A stretch of DNA of 37,504 nt from an uncultured Eubacteriales bacterium (GTDB lineage: Bacteria > Bacillota > Clostridia > Oscillospirales > CAG-272). Location: NCBI GenBank assembly GCA_949747515.1, contig CATKFO010000069.1, positions 1 to 37,504 of the forward strand, in the 5' to 3' direction. Below, one piece after another: positions 25,961 through 34,723 of the stretch. Numbering within the stretch: the first letter of the stretch is position 1; every line of letters begins with the position of its first letter. The notes under the pieces are model-generated. The model saw nothing but the letters and a program-made list of their open reading frames with translations, searched no databases and was not told the DNA's origin. Made by a program: the position numbers and the translations under genes.

Positions 25961-26422
25961 TTGAAAATACAATGGAAAAAATTGATTTTATGCATTGCAA
26001 TACCTCTTGCGGTGGGAGGACTGGCAGGAATCTTAACACGCGGCGGAATGGAAACGTTTCAATCGTTGAATAAGCCGTCCATTTCTCCTCCGGGGCGGTT
26101 GTTTCCGGTAGCGTGGACGATCTTATACATTCTCATGGGCTTTGCTTCTTACCTTGTTCTTACGTCGGATAAACCGAATCGTTCTGCTTTGGCCGCCTAC
26201 GGAATTCAGCTTGCGTTCAATTTTCTTTGGCCTATTATCTTTTTTAATCTTGAAGCCTATTTATTCTCTTTCATTTGGCTAGTTGTTCTGTGGATTCTTA
26301 TTCTTATAACAATGATTTTATTTTTCAGAATTTCCGAATCAGCGGGATATATTCTTCTTCCGTATTTGCTGTGGGTTACGTTCGCCGGGTATCTTAATCT
26401 TTCAATTTATTTGCTTAACTAA
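25961..26422 (+). CDS. tspO: TspO/MBR-family tryptophan-rich membrane protein
   Basis: A 153-residue protein with five membrane helices that binds porphyrins or related ligands. KPSISPPGRLFPVAWTILY is the conserved region between helices 1 and 2 (family form P..W.FP..WT.LY), followed by MGFASYLV, then LAFNFLWPIIFF and YLLWVTFAGYLNLSIY. The start codon is TTG (25961) behind GAGAGGTGAT. A terminator follows four bases after the stop, so it is monocistronic. Some TspO proteins degrade protoporphyrin or regulate tetrapyrrole metabolism; which applies here is unknown. Confidence 0.92.
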   Translation: MKIQWKKLILCIAIPLAVGGLAGILTRGGMETFQSLNKPSISPPGRLFPVAWTILYILMGFASYLVLTSDKPNRSALAAYGIQLAFNFLWPIIFFNLEAYLFSFIWLVVLWILILITMILFFRISESAGYILLPYLLWVTFAGYLNLSIYLLN

Positions 26423-26426
26423 ATAG

Positions 26427-26475
26427 AAAACATTGTCATTAGAGTTCTTTGTAATTCTGGACAATGTTTTTTGTT
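26427..26475 (+). terminator. Terminator of tspO
   Basis: AAAACATTGTC (26427-26437) pairs with GACAATGTTTT (26460-26470), followed by more T. The arms resemble but do not match the AAAACACCATTG family. Confidence 0.8.
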
Positions 26476-27205
26476 TTATGTCTGCATATAAAATTGCTTT
26501 AATTTTAGTTTGGAGCCGGACAAAAAAACGCTCTAATGAGATTTTTGCATTTGATTAACTTTTATTAAAATTGTTCCAGATTTTCACCTTGAGGTAAAAT
26601 TACTATTTAAAATAGAAGAAGACTCTAATCAAATAAATAATAATAACGATTACAGCTAAAAAAGCACGACAAAATCTTTTTATGATATTGCCATACTTTT
26701 TGAAGTTATGGACAGATATTTAAACAAAGCCGCGACTAGTAATATAATCCTCAATTTTTTACGCGTCAAAATATAACGTTTATCTTTTCTTCTATATAAT
26801 TTAAAATAACTATGCCGTAATGATAGACAAATAATCGAAATTCTGGTATAATACGTATAAGTTTGATCTACAATGCGGCGATGCGTTTAGGAGAGTCAAT
26901 AACTTAATTTACGCTGATTGTCGCGGACGGAATCTTTACTCATGAATATAAGCGCGATTTAGATGTGTAAAACAAAATTGTTTTTTTTCAGGAAATGCGG
27001 CGAATCCTCAGGTGGGGAAATCATTTGTGTTTAAAATATCGGTTTAGTTAATAAAACTGTTCTTTAGATTGCGCCTTGACGCCGAGTCGCCGCTTTTACG
27101 TATAAAAAGAAAGGACTAGCATTTAAAATTGATGGAATACATATTGATCGATATCTTTTCCTGTAATGAACGAAATATAATTGTGCGTACGGACGGAGGG
27201 AAGAG
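26476..27205. other. Gene-free 730-bp stretch
   Basis: AT-rich with no coding character. A good promoter lies inside it (26824-26852), which would give the next gene a leader of about 350 nt. No known riboswitch motif was recognised in that leader by eye. Confidence 0.5.
26824..26852 (+). promoter_or_regulatory. Promoter with a long leader toward 27206
   Basis: TAGACA (26824-26829), a 17-bp spacer and TATAAT (26847-26852). Confidence 0.6.
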
Positions 27206-28939
27206 ATGAAAAATTTGATTTCTAAGCTTTTTGAAAGGACATTTGCTCGCTTCCTTATAGTCGGCGTAGTCAACACTTTGATCGGAACCGGAATTATGTT
27301 TGGCCTTTATAATATATTCGGCTGTCCATACTGGATTTCGGTCGCCGCCAATTACTTTTTCGGCGGAATTGCGAGTTATATTCTTAACAAGCGCTTTACT
27401 TTTTGTTCCGGCGTTGGAGGCGTGGTCGAGGCGTTTGGATTCGCGGCTAACGTAGCCTTTTGCTGCGTGATCGGATACGGCGTGGCGCAGCCGATCGCGC
27501 GCACTCTTCTCGACGGCGCAGGAGAGCGTATACGCGACAATTTAGCTATGCTCATCGGTATGGGCCTTTATGTTTTTCTCAACTATTTAGGCCAGCGATT
27601 TGTGGTTTTCAAAGTATCTCAAAAGAATAATAATCGCTCGCGTATTGCGTTAACGGCCGCGTTGGAGGCGGTATTCCTGTTTATGCTGCTGCTTAACACG
27701 CTTACGCCTTATGTAGCGGATGATTTTGTATATCGTTTAAGCTTTTTTGGAGACAAACAGCCGATTACTCATTTTTCAGATATATTTCCGTCTATGTACC
27801 AGCACAGTCTCTCGATGAACGGCAGGGTCATAAGTCACTTTTTCGAGCAATTTTTTATGTTGTTTCCTAAGACAGTCTTTAATTTTTTCAATTCACTTGT
27901 GTTCGTCGCGCTTGTTTGGCTGCTTTACCGCATTGCAAATCAAGGTTCGCGCCGTCCGAGAGCGCTGATATTTATCGGCATTTTTGCAGCGCTGTGGCAG
28001 TATATGCCTGTCTTTGGCCAGGTCGCCTTGTGGCAGGTCGGCTCGGTCAATTATCTTTGGGGGCTGTGCGCGGCGGCGGCTTTTCTCACTCCCTATTTTT
28101 GTTATTATTCCGGACGTACGGTTCTGAACCGCGGATGGGGGCGTGCGCTTTTTTGCCTTGCCTCGCTGCCGTTTGGAATGTATACGGAGGTCGCGTCGTT
28201 TATCGGGATACTGCTTTCCGCGCTCATATTGATATGCTCTCGCGTGGTATGCGGACGGGGGATGAAAACTTGGCTTTGGATTCCTGTTGGATTCGCATCC
28301 GTGGGCTACGGAATATTACTGCTTATGCCGGCTCAGGCCGCCGCAAAACAAAGTTCTCTCTCACTTTCGGCGCTGATCGATAATTTTATGACTGCGACTT
28401 ATATGCTGAGGACTTATGCGCTTCCGCTGCTGGCGCTATGGATATTGTTCGTCATTCTTTCATATTATGCGCGCGTCCCTCGAGAGCGGATTGTTTTATC
28501 TGCCGTGCTGACTTTCGGCGCGCTTGCCGCAAACTATATGTTGACCGTCGCTAAGTATTATCCGGAGCGCTGCGCCGCTATGACCGCGACGCTGCTTATC
28601 CTTGCCGTCGCTTTGCTGATCGCGCCTTTGACAGACACCTCGTTTTCTCCCGCAGTAACGTGCTACGCCGGTTTGCTCGCGGCGCTGTGCGCGTTTTCAA
28701 TGGTCGCCGGCGTTCACGACATATGGACTTGCCATGTCGCGGTAAATATGCGCGCGCAAACGGTATCGGAGTATATTGAGCGAGGCGAACGCGATTTAAA
28801 GCTTAAGATAATTTATCCGAAGACCTCCTACAGCGCCTTTTACGGCGTAGTAGATATTAACACAGAAACGACGGATACTTGGCCTAACCTTCAAATGGCG
28901 GAATATTACGGAGTCGACAGCATAATCGGCGTGGAATAA
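27206..28939 (+). CDS. Fused GtrA-like flippase and DUF6056-like membrane protein
   Basis: A 577-residue polytopic protein. Residues 1 to about 135 are GtrA-like: FARFLIVGVVNTLIGTGIMF, NYFFGGIASYILNKRFTF and FLNYLGQRFVVF, the four-helix fold thought to flip polyprenyl-linked sugars. Residues from about 148 have roughly ten more helices and a first extracellular loop starting TPYVADDFVYRLSF with NGRVISHFF, resembling the DUF6056 / GT-C-like glycosyltransferase group, where acidic residues in the first loop are catalytic. Joining flippase and transferase in one chain suggests glycan decoration of the cell surface. The ATG at 27206 has GGAGG upstream. It is followed by hairpin copy C. Function is inferred from fold alone. 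Confidence 0.75.
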   Translation: MKNLISKLFERTFARFLIVGVVNTLIGTGIMFGLYNIFGCPYWISVAANYFFGGIASYILNKRFTFCSGVGGVVEAFGFAANVAFCCVIGYGVAQPIARTLLDGAGERIRDNLAMLIGMGLYVFLNYLGQRFVVFKVSQKNNNRSRIALTAALEAVFLFMLLLNTLTPYVADDFVYRLSFFGDKQPITHFSDIFPSMYQHSLSMNGRVISHFFEQFFMLFPKTVFNFFNSLVFVALVWLLYRIANQGSRRPRALIFIGIFAALWQYMPVFGQVALWQVGSVNYLWGLCAAAAFLTPYFCYYSGRTVLNRGWGRALFCLASLPFGMYTEVASFIGILLSALILICSRVVCGRGMKTWLWIPVGFASVGYGILLLMPAQAAAKQSSLSLSALIDNFMTATYMLRTYALPLLALWILFVILSYYARVPRERIVLSAVLTFGALAANYMLTVAKYYPERCAAMTATLLILAVALLIAPLTDTSFSPAVTCYAGLLAALCAFSMVAGVHDIWTCHVAVNMRAQTVSEYIERGERDLKLKIIYPKTSYSAFYGVVDINTETTDTWPNLQMAEYYGVDSIIGVE

Positions 28940-28951
28940 GCGGAAAAAGTA

Positions 28952-29004
28952 AAAACACCATTGATGAAATCTTGCTCCATATTTGGAGAATTCAATGGTG
29001 TTTT
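28952..29004. terminator. Bidirectional hairpin, AAAACACCATTG family, copy C
   Basis: The arms AAAACACCATTGA (28952-28964) and TCAATGGTGTTTT (28992-29004) pair over 13 bp, with an inner CTCCA/TGGAG stem. It lies 12 bp after the membrane-protein stop. Confidence 0.8.
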
Positions 29005-29202
29005 ATTTTTATCTACTTAATATTGGTTTTTCTGAATCTTAATTTGCGGGCGATTCTCTTGCTGACGATGTTATATTGTATCTGACTTGATTGAAATAAA
29101 AATATGTTGGATAAATAGAACGAATGGCAATCAAGAAAATTAACCCTAAAAATGATTTAAGAGAACTTTATAACGATATTGATTTAATTACTAAAAAATA
29201 AA

Positions 29203-29227
29203 TATGGGATGCGAAAAGCACCCCATA
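29203..29227 (-). terminator. Terminator of the zinc-ribbon operon
   Basis: TATGGGATGC and GCACCCCATA pair with one mismatch around GAAAA. T-rich sequence follows on the minus strand. It lies 27 bp beyond the stop of the gene at 29255. Confidence 0.65.
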
Positions 29228-29254
29228 TAAAATTAAGTAATATTTTGATAGGTA

Positions 29255-30016
29255 TTAGTCTTTATCGACTACGTTGCTTAAATAACTCCAGCTTTCATTG
29301 AATACTTTCCACTTGCCTTTATATTTAACAAGAGTAATGGTCATTTCGGTCGTATCGTCGTCGTCTTTGCCTTTAATCTCCGTCTTAATAGTCACGTCGG
29401 CGACCGCCTTTACCTTTTCGGAGTCCATTTCGAACGCGTCGAAATATTTCTCGTGCTCGTTTCTGAATTCTTTAAGTTTTTTATTTGAATACTTGTCTAC
29501 TTTCTTTACCTTTTTGATGGAAACTTTAACGCTCTTTCCATAATTGTCTTCAAGCATGTCTTCCATATCTTCTTCATTGTCGTTCCAGTATTCTTTCATA
29601 CTGTCGCAATTGTAGGTATCCTCAAGATATTCGTCGAGCTCCTTGTCGGCGGCTTTCGCAGCCTTTTCAAAGGCGTCTTCCGTAGAAATAAGCATATATC
29701 CGTCCGCTTTTTTCAGTTCTCCGCCTCCGACTGCTTTAACGTATTTCTTTGCGATTCCCTCTGCGCTCTGCCCGGTGACTATGCCCGCGACGATCGCAAT
29801 GATTGCGATAAGAGCGATAAGTCCGCCGGCAAGTGGAATAATATGCGCCTTTACAAAATCCACGATCTTGTTTGCGGTCGGAGGAGTTTGAGGAGCGGGA
29901 GCGCTTCCCGCAGGCTGATTCTGTGGAGTTTCGGCGTCATTTTCGACCGGAGCTCCGCAGGCGGTGCAGAACTTTTCGTTGTCCTGCATTTGATTTCCGC
30001 ATTTTTGACAAAACAT
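29255..30016 (-). CDS. Zinc-ribbon, single-pass membrane protein with lysine/acid-rich outer domain
   Basis: A 253-residue protein. Residues 1-22 form an intact zinc ribbon (CQKCG ... CTACG), followed by a Pro/Ala/Gln linker and one membrane helix (HIIPLAGGLIALIAIIAIVA, about 58-80). The outer domain (about 85-250) is rich in Lys, Glu and Asp and ends VKYKGKWKVFNESW, reminiscent of DUF4878-like cystatin folds. Such proteins are common in clostridia and probably sense or bind something at the envelope. The ATG at 30016 has AAGGAGG upstream. It lies 95 bp behind a second zinc-ribbon gene, likely in one operon. Confidence 0.78.
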   Translation of the reverse strand: MFCQKCGNQMQDNEKFCTACGAPVENDAETPQNQPAGSAPAPQTPPTANKIVDFVKAHIIPLAGGLIALIAIIAIVAGIVTGQSAEGIAKKYVKAVGGGELKKADGYMLISTEDAFEKAAKAADKELDEYLEDTYNCDSMKEYWNDNEEDMEDMLEDNYGKSVKVSIKKVKKVDKYSNKKLKEFRNEHEKYFDAFEMDSEKVKAVADVTIKTEIKGKDDDDTTEMTITLVKYKGKWKVFNESWSYLSNVVDKD

Positions 30017-30111
30017 AATTTGCCTCCTTAAAAGTTATATTATTATTTCTATGCGGCGACTCCGGCCGCAATGAAAGCTATAAAGAAGAACTGCGAAATG
30101 TTTTTTCACAG

Positions 30112-31557
30112 TTAAGCCGCTCTTTTTTTACGAACGGCTTTCGCAATCAGCGCGGACGAGAGTCCGACTATGAAATATATTCCGCCCCTGACCGCTGCGG
30201 AGAATATGATATGCCGAGCGGATCCAATAATCCACGCCGCGTCTCCGGCGAACGATAGCGCGAGAGCGGTTCCCGAAGCAAGCAGCAGAAGAGAGCCGAG
30301 AATTGTCATTGTTGCCGATACGTACGTAAAGACGGCTCTCGGTTTCCATGAGCCCGCGCATAGAATCAATATCGCCATTCCAACCGCAAGAACTATAAGA
30401 ATCGCATACGCCGGTTCAGATATGGGATATCGGATCATACTCGCGTCGAAATCAAGCGCTTTGCTGATTTTTGATACTGAACTGAAATCGACTTCTCTTA
30501 GCTCGGATATATCTTTTTGACTAAGATCGTAAACATGGGATTTTGAGTTTATTCGTTTAATAAGGCTTACTATGTCGTCGCCTCTTATGCCGTTTAACCT
30601 TCCGCCGTTCACAGCGTATTCCGTGTAAGCCGTCAGATATTTGATTACGTCTTTGTTTAAGCTTTTATCGTTTCTTACCGCTTCTATGGCGTTTCTTACG
30701 CTTTCCTCCGTAAGTTCAGGATGATTAGAAATATTATTGCCTAGAGCTCTTTTACAGGCGCCGTATATGACGTTTGAAAGTTCGTCGCTATTGTCGCATA
30801 CTGCTTCAATTGTTTTAGATACGTTTTCCTTGTCAAGAGCGTTTCTTGCGATTCCTACGGCGGACGCGCCGGCGGAGAACAAGAAAAGCAAAATACTTAG
30901 AAAAACGGAAAGTATAACGATTCCCGGCGAGTTTTTATCATAATTCGCTTTTTTTAATTTCCGACGAGTCTGATCATGACTTTCAGTTTTTCGCGCGCCG
31001 GGATCATCTCGACCGTCTATAGCGTCGTTCGAGGTTTCGTTATTATAAGCGGGTTCTTTCTCGTTTAATTCTGGAGCGCTTGAGAACGGCGGAGAAACGA
31101 TTTCGTTAAAAGAACTGGCGGAACTGTTTTTTTCGTTCGTTTCGGACTGTGCGGGCGTTGCAATTTGGTCGTTAAACTTTTGAGACGTATTTTCCGTTAT
31201 TTCAACTTCATTTAGACGTTCCGCCTCTTCCGGCGATTTGATCGCAATGTGATCCGACGATGTCTTGAGCGAGTCAAACCCGTTGCTCGAAGCGGATGCG
31301 TCCGATTGGATAGTAGGCGGGTCTATCGGTAGTTCTGGACGATCGGAGCTTCTGCTTGGCGCGGACACGTGAGAGTCGGCGTCTATTCCCGGCCGAGCTA
31401 TGGGAGGAAAAACGGGCGGCTGTTCGGAATTTTGCGTCGGAGCGCTTCGAGCGCTTTCTTCGGGCTCTGATTTCACTATATTTTCGACCGCGGTTCCGCA
31501 GCGCGTGCAAAATTTCGCCCCGTCTCTAAGCTTAAAACCGCAATTAGCGCAAAACAT
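30112..31557 (-). CDS. Zinc-ribbon membrane protein with long disordered linker
   Basis: A 481-residue protein. The zinc ribbon CANCG ... CTRCG at residues 3-22 is complete. A roughly 180-residue Ser/Pro/Glu-rich, low-complexity linker follows. There is then a first membrane helix (GIVILSVFLSILLFLFSAGA, near 215-235), a helical domain of about 140 residues, and three more hydrophobic segments near the C-terminus, the last reading GGIYFIVGLSSALIAKAV. The function is unknown; an envelope stress or sensing role is possible by analogy with similar ribbon-plus-membrane proteins. GAGG lies just before the ATG, and an upstream small ORF overlaps the start as TAATG. It is followed by the related gene at 29255. 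Confidence 0.75.
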   Translation of the reverse strand: MFCANCGFKLRDGAKFCTRCGTAVENIVKSEPEESARSAPTQNSEQPPVFPPIARPGIDADSHVSAPSRSSDRPELPIDPPTIQSDASASSNGFDSLKTSSDHIAIKSPEEAERLNEVEITENTSQKFNDQIATPAQSETNEKNSSASSFNEIVSPPFSSAPELNEKEPAYNNETSNDAIDGRDDPGARKTESHDQTRRKLKKANYDKNSPGIVILSVFLSILLFLFSAGASAVGIARNALDKENVSKTIEAVCDNSDELSNVIYGACKRALGNNISNHPELTEESVRNAIEAVRNDKSLNKDVIKYLTAYTEYAVNGGRLNGIRGDDIVSLIKRINSKSHVYDLSQKDISELREVDFSSVSKISKALDFDASMIRYPISEPAYAILIVLAVGMAILILCAGSWKPRAVFTYVSATMTILGSLLLLASGTALALSFAGDAAWIIGSARHIIFSAAVRGGIYFIVGLSSALIAKAVRKKRAA

Positions 31558-31739
31558 TATAAAAACCTCTTTCCGTAAGTAATATACGCAAGTCGACCGT
31601 TCGTCGAAAAAGTCAGACCGAATAACTCTGCAATAGCGTTTTTTATTAAATAACCGCCTAAAAGTCTATAATTGCCATCATACGGGATGTGAGAAGCTTC
31701 CGTCTCAAATGATAGAAACAAAGCTCTATACTTTGTCAT
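31557..31739 (-). CDS. Possible 60-residue leader protein coupled to the zinc-ribbon gene
   Basis: A short ORF (MTKYRALFLSFETEASHIPY to YITYGKRFL) whose stop overlaps the next gene's start as TAATG. The ribosome site for the next gene lies inside its last codons, as in translational coupling. A promoter at 31811-31840 is well placed for it. There is no ribosome site of its own and no recognised family. Just before it, another ATGACAAA start (MTKYFTAP) ends at its ATG, which may be chance duplication. It could equally be untranslated leader. Confidence 0.35.
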   Translation of the reverse strand: MTKYRALFLSFETEASHIPYDGNYRLLGGYLIKNAIAELFGLTFSTNGRLAYITYGKRFL

Positions 31740-31810
31740 GGAGCCGTAAAGTATTTTGTCATAATAAATTTTTCAACGCGCTTTATATCGAATCACGTAA
31801 TTGTAAATAT

Positions 31811-31840
31811 ATTGTAACATGGCGTTCTTATCTTTGTCAA
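31811..31840 (-). promoter_or_regulatory. Promoter of the zinc-ribbon operon
   Basis: On the minus strand TTGACA (31835-31840), an 18-bp spacer and TACAAT (31811-31816). Confidence 0.65.
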
Positions 31841-31935
31841 TAGCATAGCAACCGCAAACGGTTCTTTTTTTCAGCTTTTTGCAATGCTTTTCGGCTTCGC
31901 CCCAAAACTTTACAGATATTTAATGATAGATATAA

Positions 31936-31964
31936 TTGATATTCGTCTCTCCTTTTGTTATACT
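31936..31964 (+). promoter_or_regulatory. Promoter upstream of the small membrane protein and PBP
   Basis: TTGATA (31936-31941), a 17-bp spacer and TATACT (31959-31964). It is divergent from the zinc-ribbon promoter about 95 bp away. Confidence 0.7.
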
Positions 31965-32146
31965 ATAATAGTGAAACGGATCGACAAGCCGGGAACCTTG
32001 GAGAATTCCGCGGCGGAGCGTTTACGCAGTCGCTCGTTCTCAAAATTTATTACGCGACCTTTTTGTTGTTGAAAGGTATATGTAATAAATATAAAAATAG
32101 CTTTACTTTACTCTTTTATGATAATAAAGAAAGCATAGGGATTTTT

Positions 32147-32413
32147 ATGAATATGAATGGTTTCAGCGCCGCTTCCGCATGGACTGACGGCAAAAAGAAT
32201 GATCCGCTTATGCTGCGCGGTTCCGTTGTGTTTAAAGACGTCCTTTATCGCAAAAATTCTCCCAAAAAAGAGCTCTGGAACAAGGAGCTTGCGTTTAATT
32301 ACGACCTGTGTCTTTTACTGATTACAGGAATCGCCGCATTTCTTATGCTCGCCTTATGGATGAGGCGGGCATGCCGCAGAATAAGCGGAAAATCGCACCG
32401 GAAGTCTCGCTGA
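32147..32413 (+). CDS. Small single-pass membrane protein upstream of a PBP
   Basis: An 88-residue protein with one hydrophobic helix (LCLLLITGIAAFLMLALWM) near the C-terminus, followed by a basic tail (RRACRRISGKSHRKSR). In this position a FtsL-like divisome protein would be expected, but FtsL has its helix near the N-terminus and a coiled coil after it, so this is not a typical FtsL. The ATG at 32147 follows AGGGA and is preferred to the far-upstream start of the same frame, which gives an odd N-terminus. The gap to the PBP gene is about 110 bp, probably one transcript. The family is unknown. Confidence 0.55.
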   Translation: MNMNGFSAASAWTDGKKNDPLMLRGSVVFKDVLYRKNSPKKELWNKELAFNYDLCLLLITGIAAFLMLALWMRRACRRISGKSHRKSR

Positions 32414-32522
32414 CGCGGATTTCCGGATACATATATAAATTTACGCCGCCGGTTAATATAGCCTGCGTCGGACAAGACATGTTTATCTTATTTCAATAAA
32501 TTTAAATACAAAGGACGTGATC

Positions 32523-34664
32523 GTGAAAATGAATAGGGGACGAGACGGACTGGGCAGATACATATTTATCGGAGGAATGTTTCTTGTTTTTTGCGCTTTC
32601 TATGTCGCTATGTTTATAAATCTTCAGGTATCCGGTCAGGATTATTATTCTATGGCGTCTAAAACGACGGAAGCCTCGAGAACGGTAAAGCTACAAGCGG
32701 ATCGTGGAGAGATACTGGATAGAAACGGCAAGACTCTTGTCGGAAACAAATATTCTTATGACTTGCAGCTTGACTACGGTTCTTTTTCAGGAACTAATAA
32801 GGAGAAAAACGGCATGCTGCTCGCTCTTGTATCCGCGATCCGCGAAAACGACGGAGAAGACGGTATTTTACCTCCTAACTATACTCCTATCAAGTCGAAC
32901 GTATCGGAAGGTATAATCACTTTTTCGTATGACGACGATTTTTTTGAGTTGACAAGAGCGAACAAATACAAAAAAATAACCAAAGAAATGAATCTTAACG
33001 AAAACGCGTCGGCAGACGAGGCGGCGCGCGCTTTTATGAAAAGATACGGCTTGGCGGACGGTGATGGAACGCTTGTTTGCTCTGTTGCCGACGCTGCGTT
33101 TCTACTTGATTATCGCCTCGATATGGAACTTATGGACTTTTCTCCTGAAAATCCTTACACGCTGGCGAAGGACGTTGCCTTTGAAATGATTTCAAGCCTT
33201 GGAGAGACGGGACTTCGGGGATATACTGCGCGTCGTACTCTTGAGCGAGTATATAACTATCCGGGATACGCGTCTCATATTTTAGGTCGTATAAACAAGA
33301 TACCATCCGAGCAGACGAAATATTACTCCGATTTAGGTTATCCCCTTGACGCCGTCGTCGGAGTAGACGGAGCGGAGTATGCGTTTGAAGAATATCTTCA
33401 TGGCTCCGACGGCGAACTGACTATTTTTGAGGATAAATACGGGAATATAGTTAGGACGGAGGTAACGAAGGAACCTGTCGCCGGCCAAGACGTATGGCTT
33501 ACGATTGACATTGAAATGCAGATAACCGCGGAGGATGCCCTTCACGAGGGCGTGGAATTTGTTCGTTCAAAGGCGGAAACTTTAGGCGAGCGGCGAGGAG
33601 AGGATGCCGAAGCGGCTGCTCTTACGGCCGTCGACCCGGATACCGGAGAGGTTTTGACGCTGGCGTCGTATCCTACGTATAGTCTCGCTTCCTTTTCAGA
33701 TGATTACAAATATATTTCGTCGGACGAATCGGCTCCTCTTTTGAATAGGGCGTTAAGCGGGCAATACGAGCCCGGATCGACCTTTAAGCCCGGAGTCGCG
33801 CTGGCCGCGCTCAACGAGAATCTAATTACTGAATGGACTGAAATTGAGGATAAAGGAGTGTATACATATTATGACAGCTATAAGCCTCAATGCTGGATCC
33901 ACCTTTTATACGGACTTAATCACGGCTTCGTAAATGTAACTAAGGCGATACAGGACTCGTGCAATTACTTTTTCTTTGATATAGGCAGACGTCTTACTAT
34001 TGAAACAATAGACGAATATGCAAAGGGATACGGGTATGGAGAGCCCACCGGCATAGAGCTTGGAGAAAAAACCGGCGTTCTTGCAAGCCCGAATTATAAA
34101 AATGAAAACGGACTCGGCATATGGAATCCCGGAGAAACTCTGCAGGCCGCTATCGGGCAGTCGTACAACCTTTTTTCGCCTCTTCAGATGAGCATGGCGA
34201 TGTCGACGATTATAAACAGAGGCGACAGATACGGCGCCCATATCCTTTATAAGGTTACTTCATATGAGGGAGACGTTACATTTGAAAACGAACCGAAGCT
34301 TCTGAGCAGTATGAATATTTCTGATAACGCATGCGCCGTTGTGCTGAACGCTATGAAAAACGTTATTGAAGACGGATCAGTTTCGGCGATGTTTAACGAT
34401 TATTCCATTGAAATCGGAGGTAAAACCGGTACGGCTCAGGTGTCCGAACATAAAAGCGATAACGCTATATTCACCGCGTTCGCGCCGTTCGATTCTCCCG
34501 AATTGGCGGTAGCTTGCGTGATAGAACAGGGCGACACCGGGGCGAACGCTGGTCTTCCTATAAAAAAAGTGTTCGACTACTATTTTAACGTTGATGCAAA
34601 CGGAGACGATTCCGGCGGTTCGGTCGACGGCGCCGACGGTCAACCAAATTCGGACGAGGAGTAG
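32523..34664 (+). CDS. Class B penicillin-binding protein (FtsI/SpoVD type transpeptidase)
   Basis: A roughly 713-residue peptidoglycan transpeptidase anchored by one N-terminal helix (YIFIGGMFLVFCAFYVAMFI). A PBP-dimer domain is followed by the penicillin-binding domain with all three active-site motifs: STFK (nucleophile Ser419), SCN (from 479) and KTGT (from Lys634). It ends in an acidic Asp/Gly-rich tail without PASTA domains. GTG 32523 is preferred because AAGGA lies seven bases before it; GTG 32517 is too close. It could serve division (FtsI), sporulation (SpoVD) or elongation. The usual dcw-cluster neighbours (mraY, murF) are absent, so the exact role is open. nth follows after 59 bp. 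Confidence 0.9.
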   Translation: MKMNRGRDGLGRYIFIGGMFLVFCAFYVAMFINLQVSGQDYYSMASKTTEASRTVKLQADRGEILDRNGKTLVGNKYSYDLQLDYGSFSGTNKEKNGMLLALVSAIRENDGEDGILPPNYTPIKSNVSEGIITFSYDDDFFELTRANKYKKITKEMNLNENASADEAARAFMKRYGLADGDGTLVCSVADAAFLLDYRLDMELMDFSPENPYTLAKDVAFEMISSLGETGLRGYTARRTLERVYNYPGYASHILGRINKIPSEQTKYYSDLGYPLDAVVGVDGAEYAFEEYLHGSDGELTIFEDKYGNIVRTEVTKEPVAGQDVWLTIDIEMQITAEDALHEGVEFVRSKAETLGERRGEDAEAAALTAVDPDTGEVLTLASYPTYSLASFSDDYKYISSDESAPLLNRALSGQYEPGSTFKPGVALAALNENLITEWTEIEDKGVYTYYDSYKPQCWIHLLYGLNHGFVNVTKAIQDSCNYFFFDIGRRLTIETIDEYAKGYGYGEPTGIELGEKTGVLASPNYKNENGLGIWNPGETLQAAIGQSYNLFSPLQMSMAMSTIINRGDRYGAHILYKVTSYEGDVTFENEPKLLSSMNISDNACAVVLNAMKNVIEDGSVSAMFNDYSIEIGGKTGTAQVSEHKSDNAIFTAFAPFDSPELAVACVIEQGDTGANAGLPIKKVFDYYFNVDANGDDSGGSVDGADGQPNSDEE

Positions 34665-34723
34665 AATCGCGAGCGAATATTATATTTATGACGCTGTGAA
34701 ATTAGATCGCTGCGGAGGATCAG

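Noticed and set aside
29124..29201. 25-codon ORF (MAIKKINPKNDLRELYNDID)
   Set aside because: Plausible-looking but very short, without a ribosome site or context; too weak to list as a gene.
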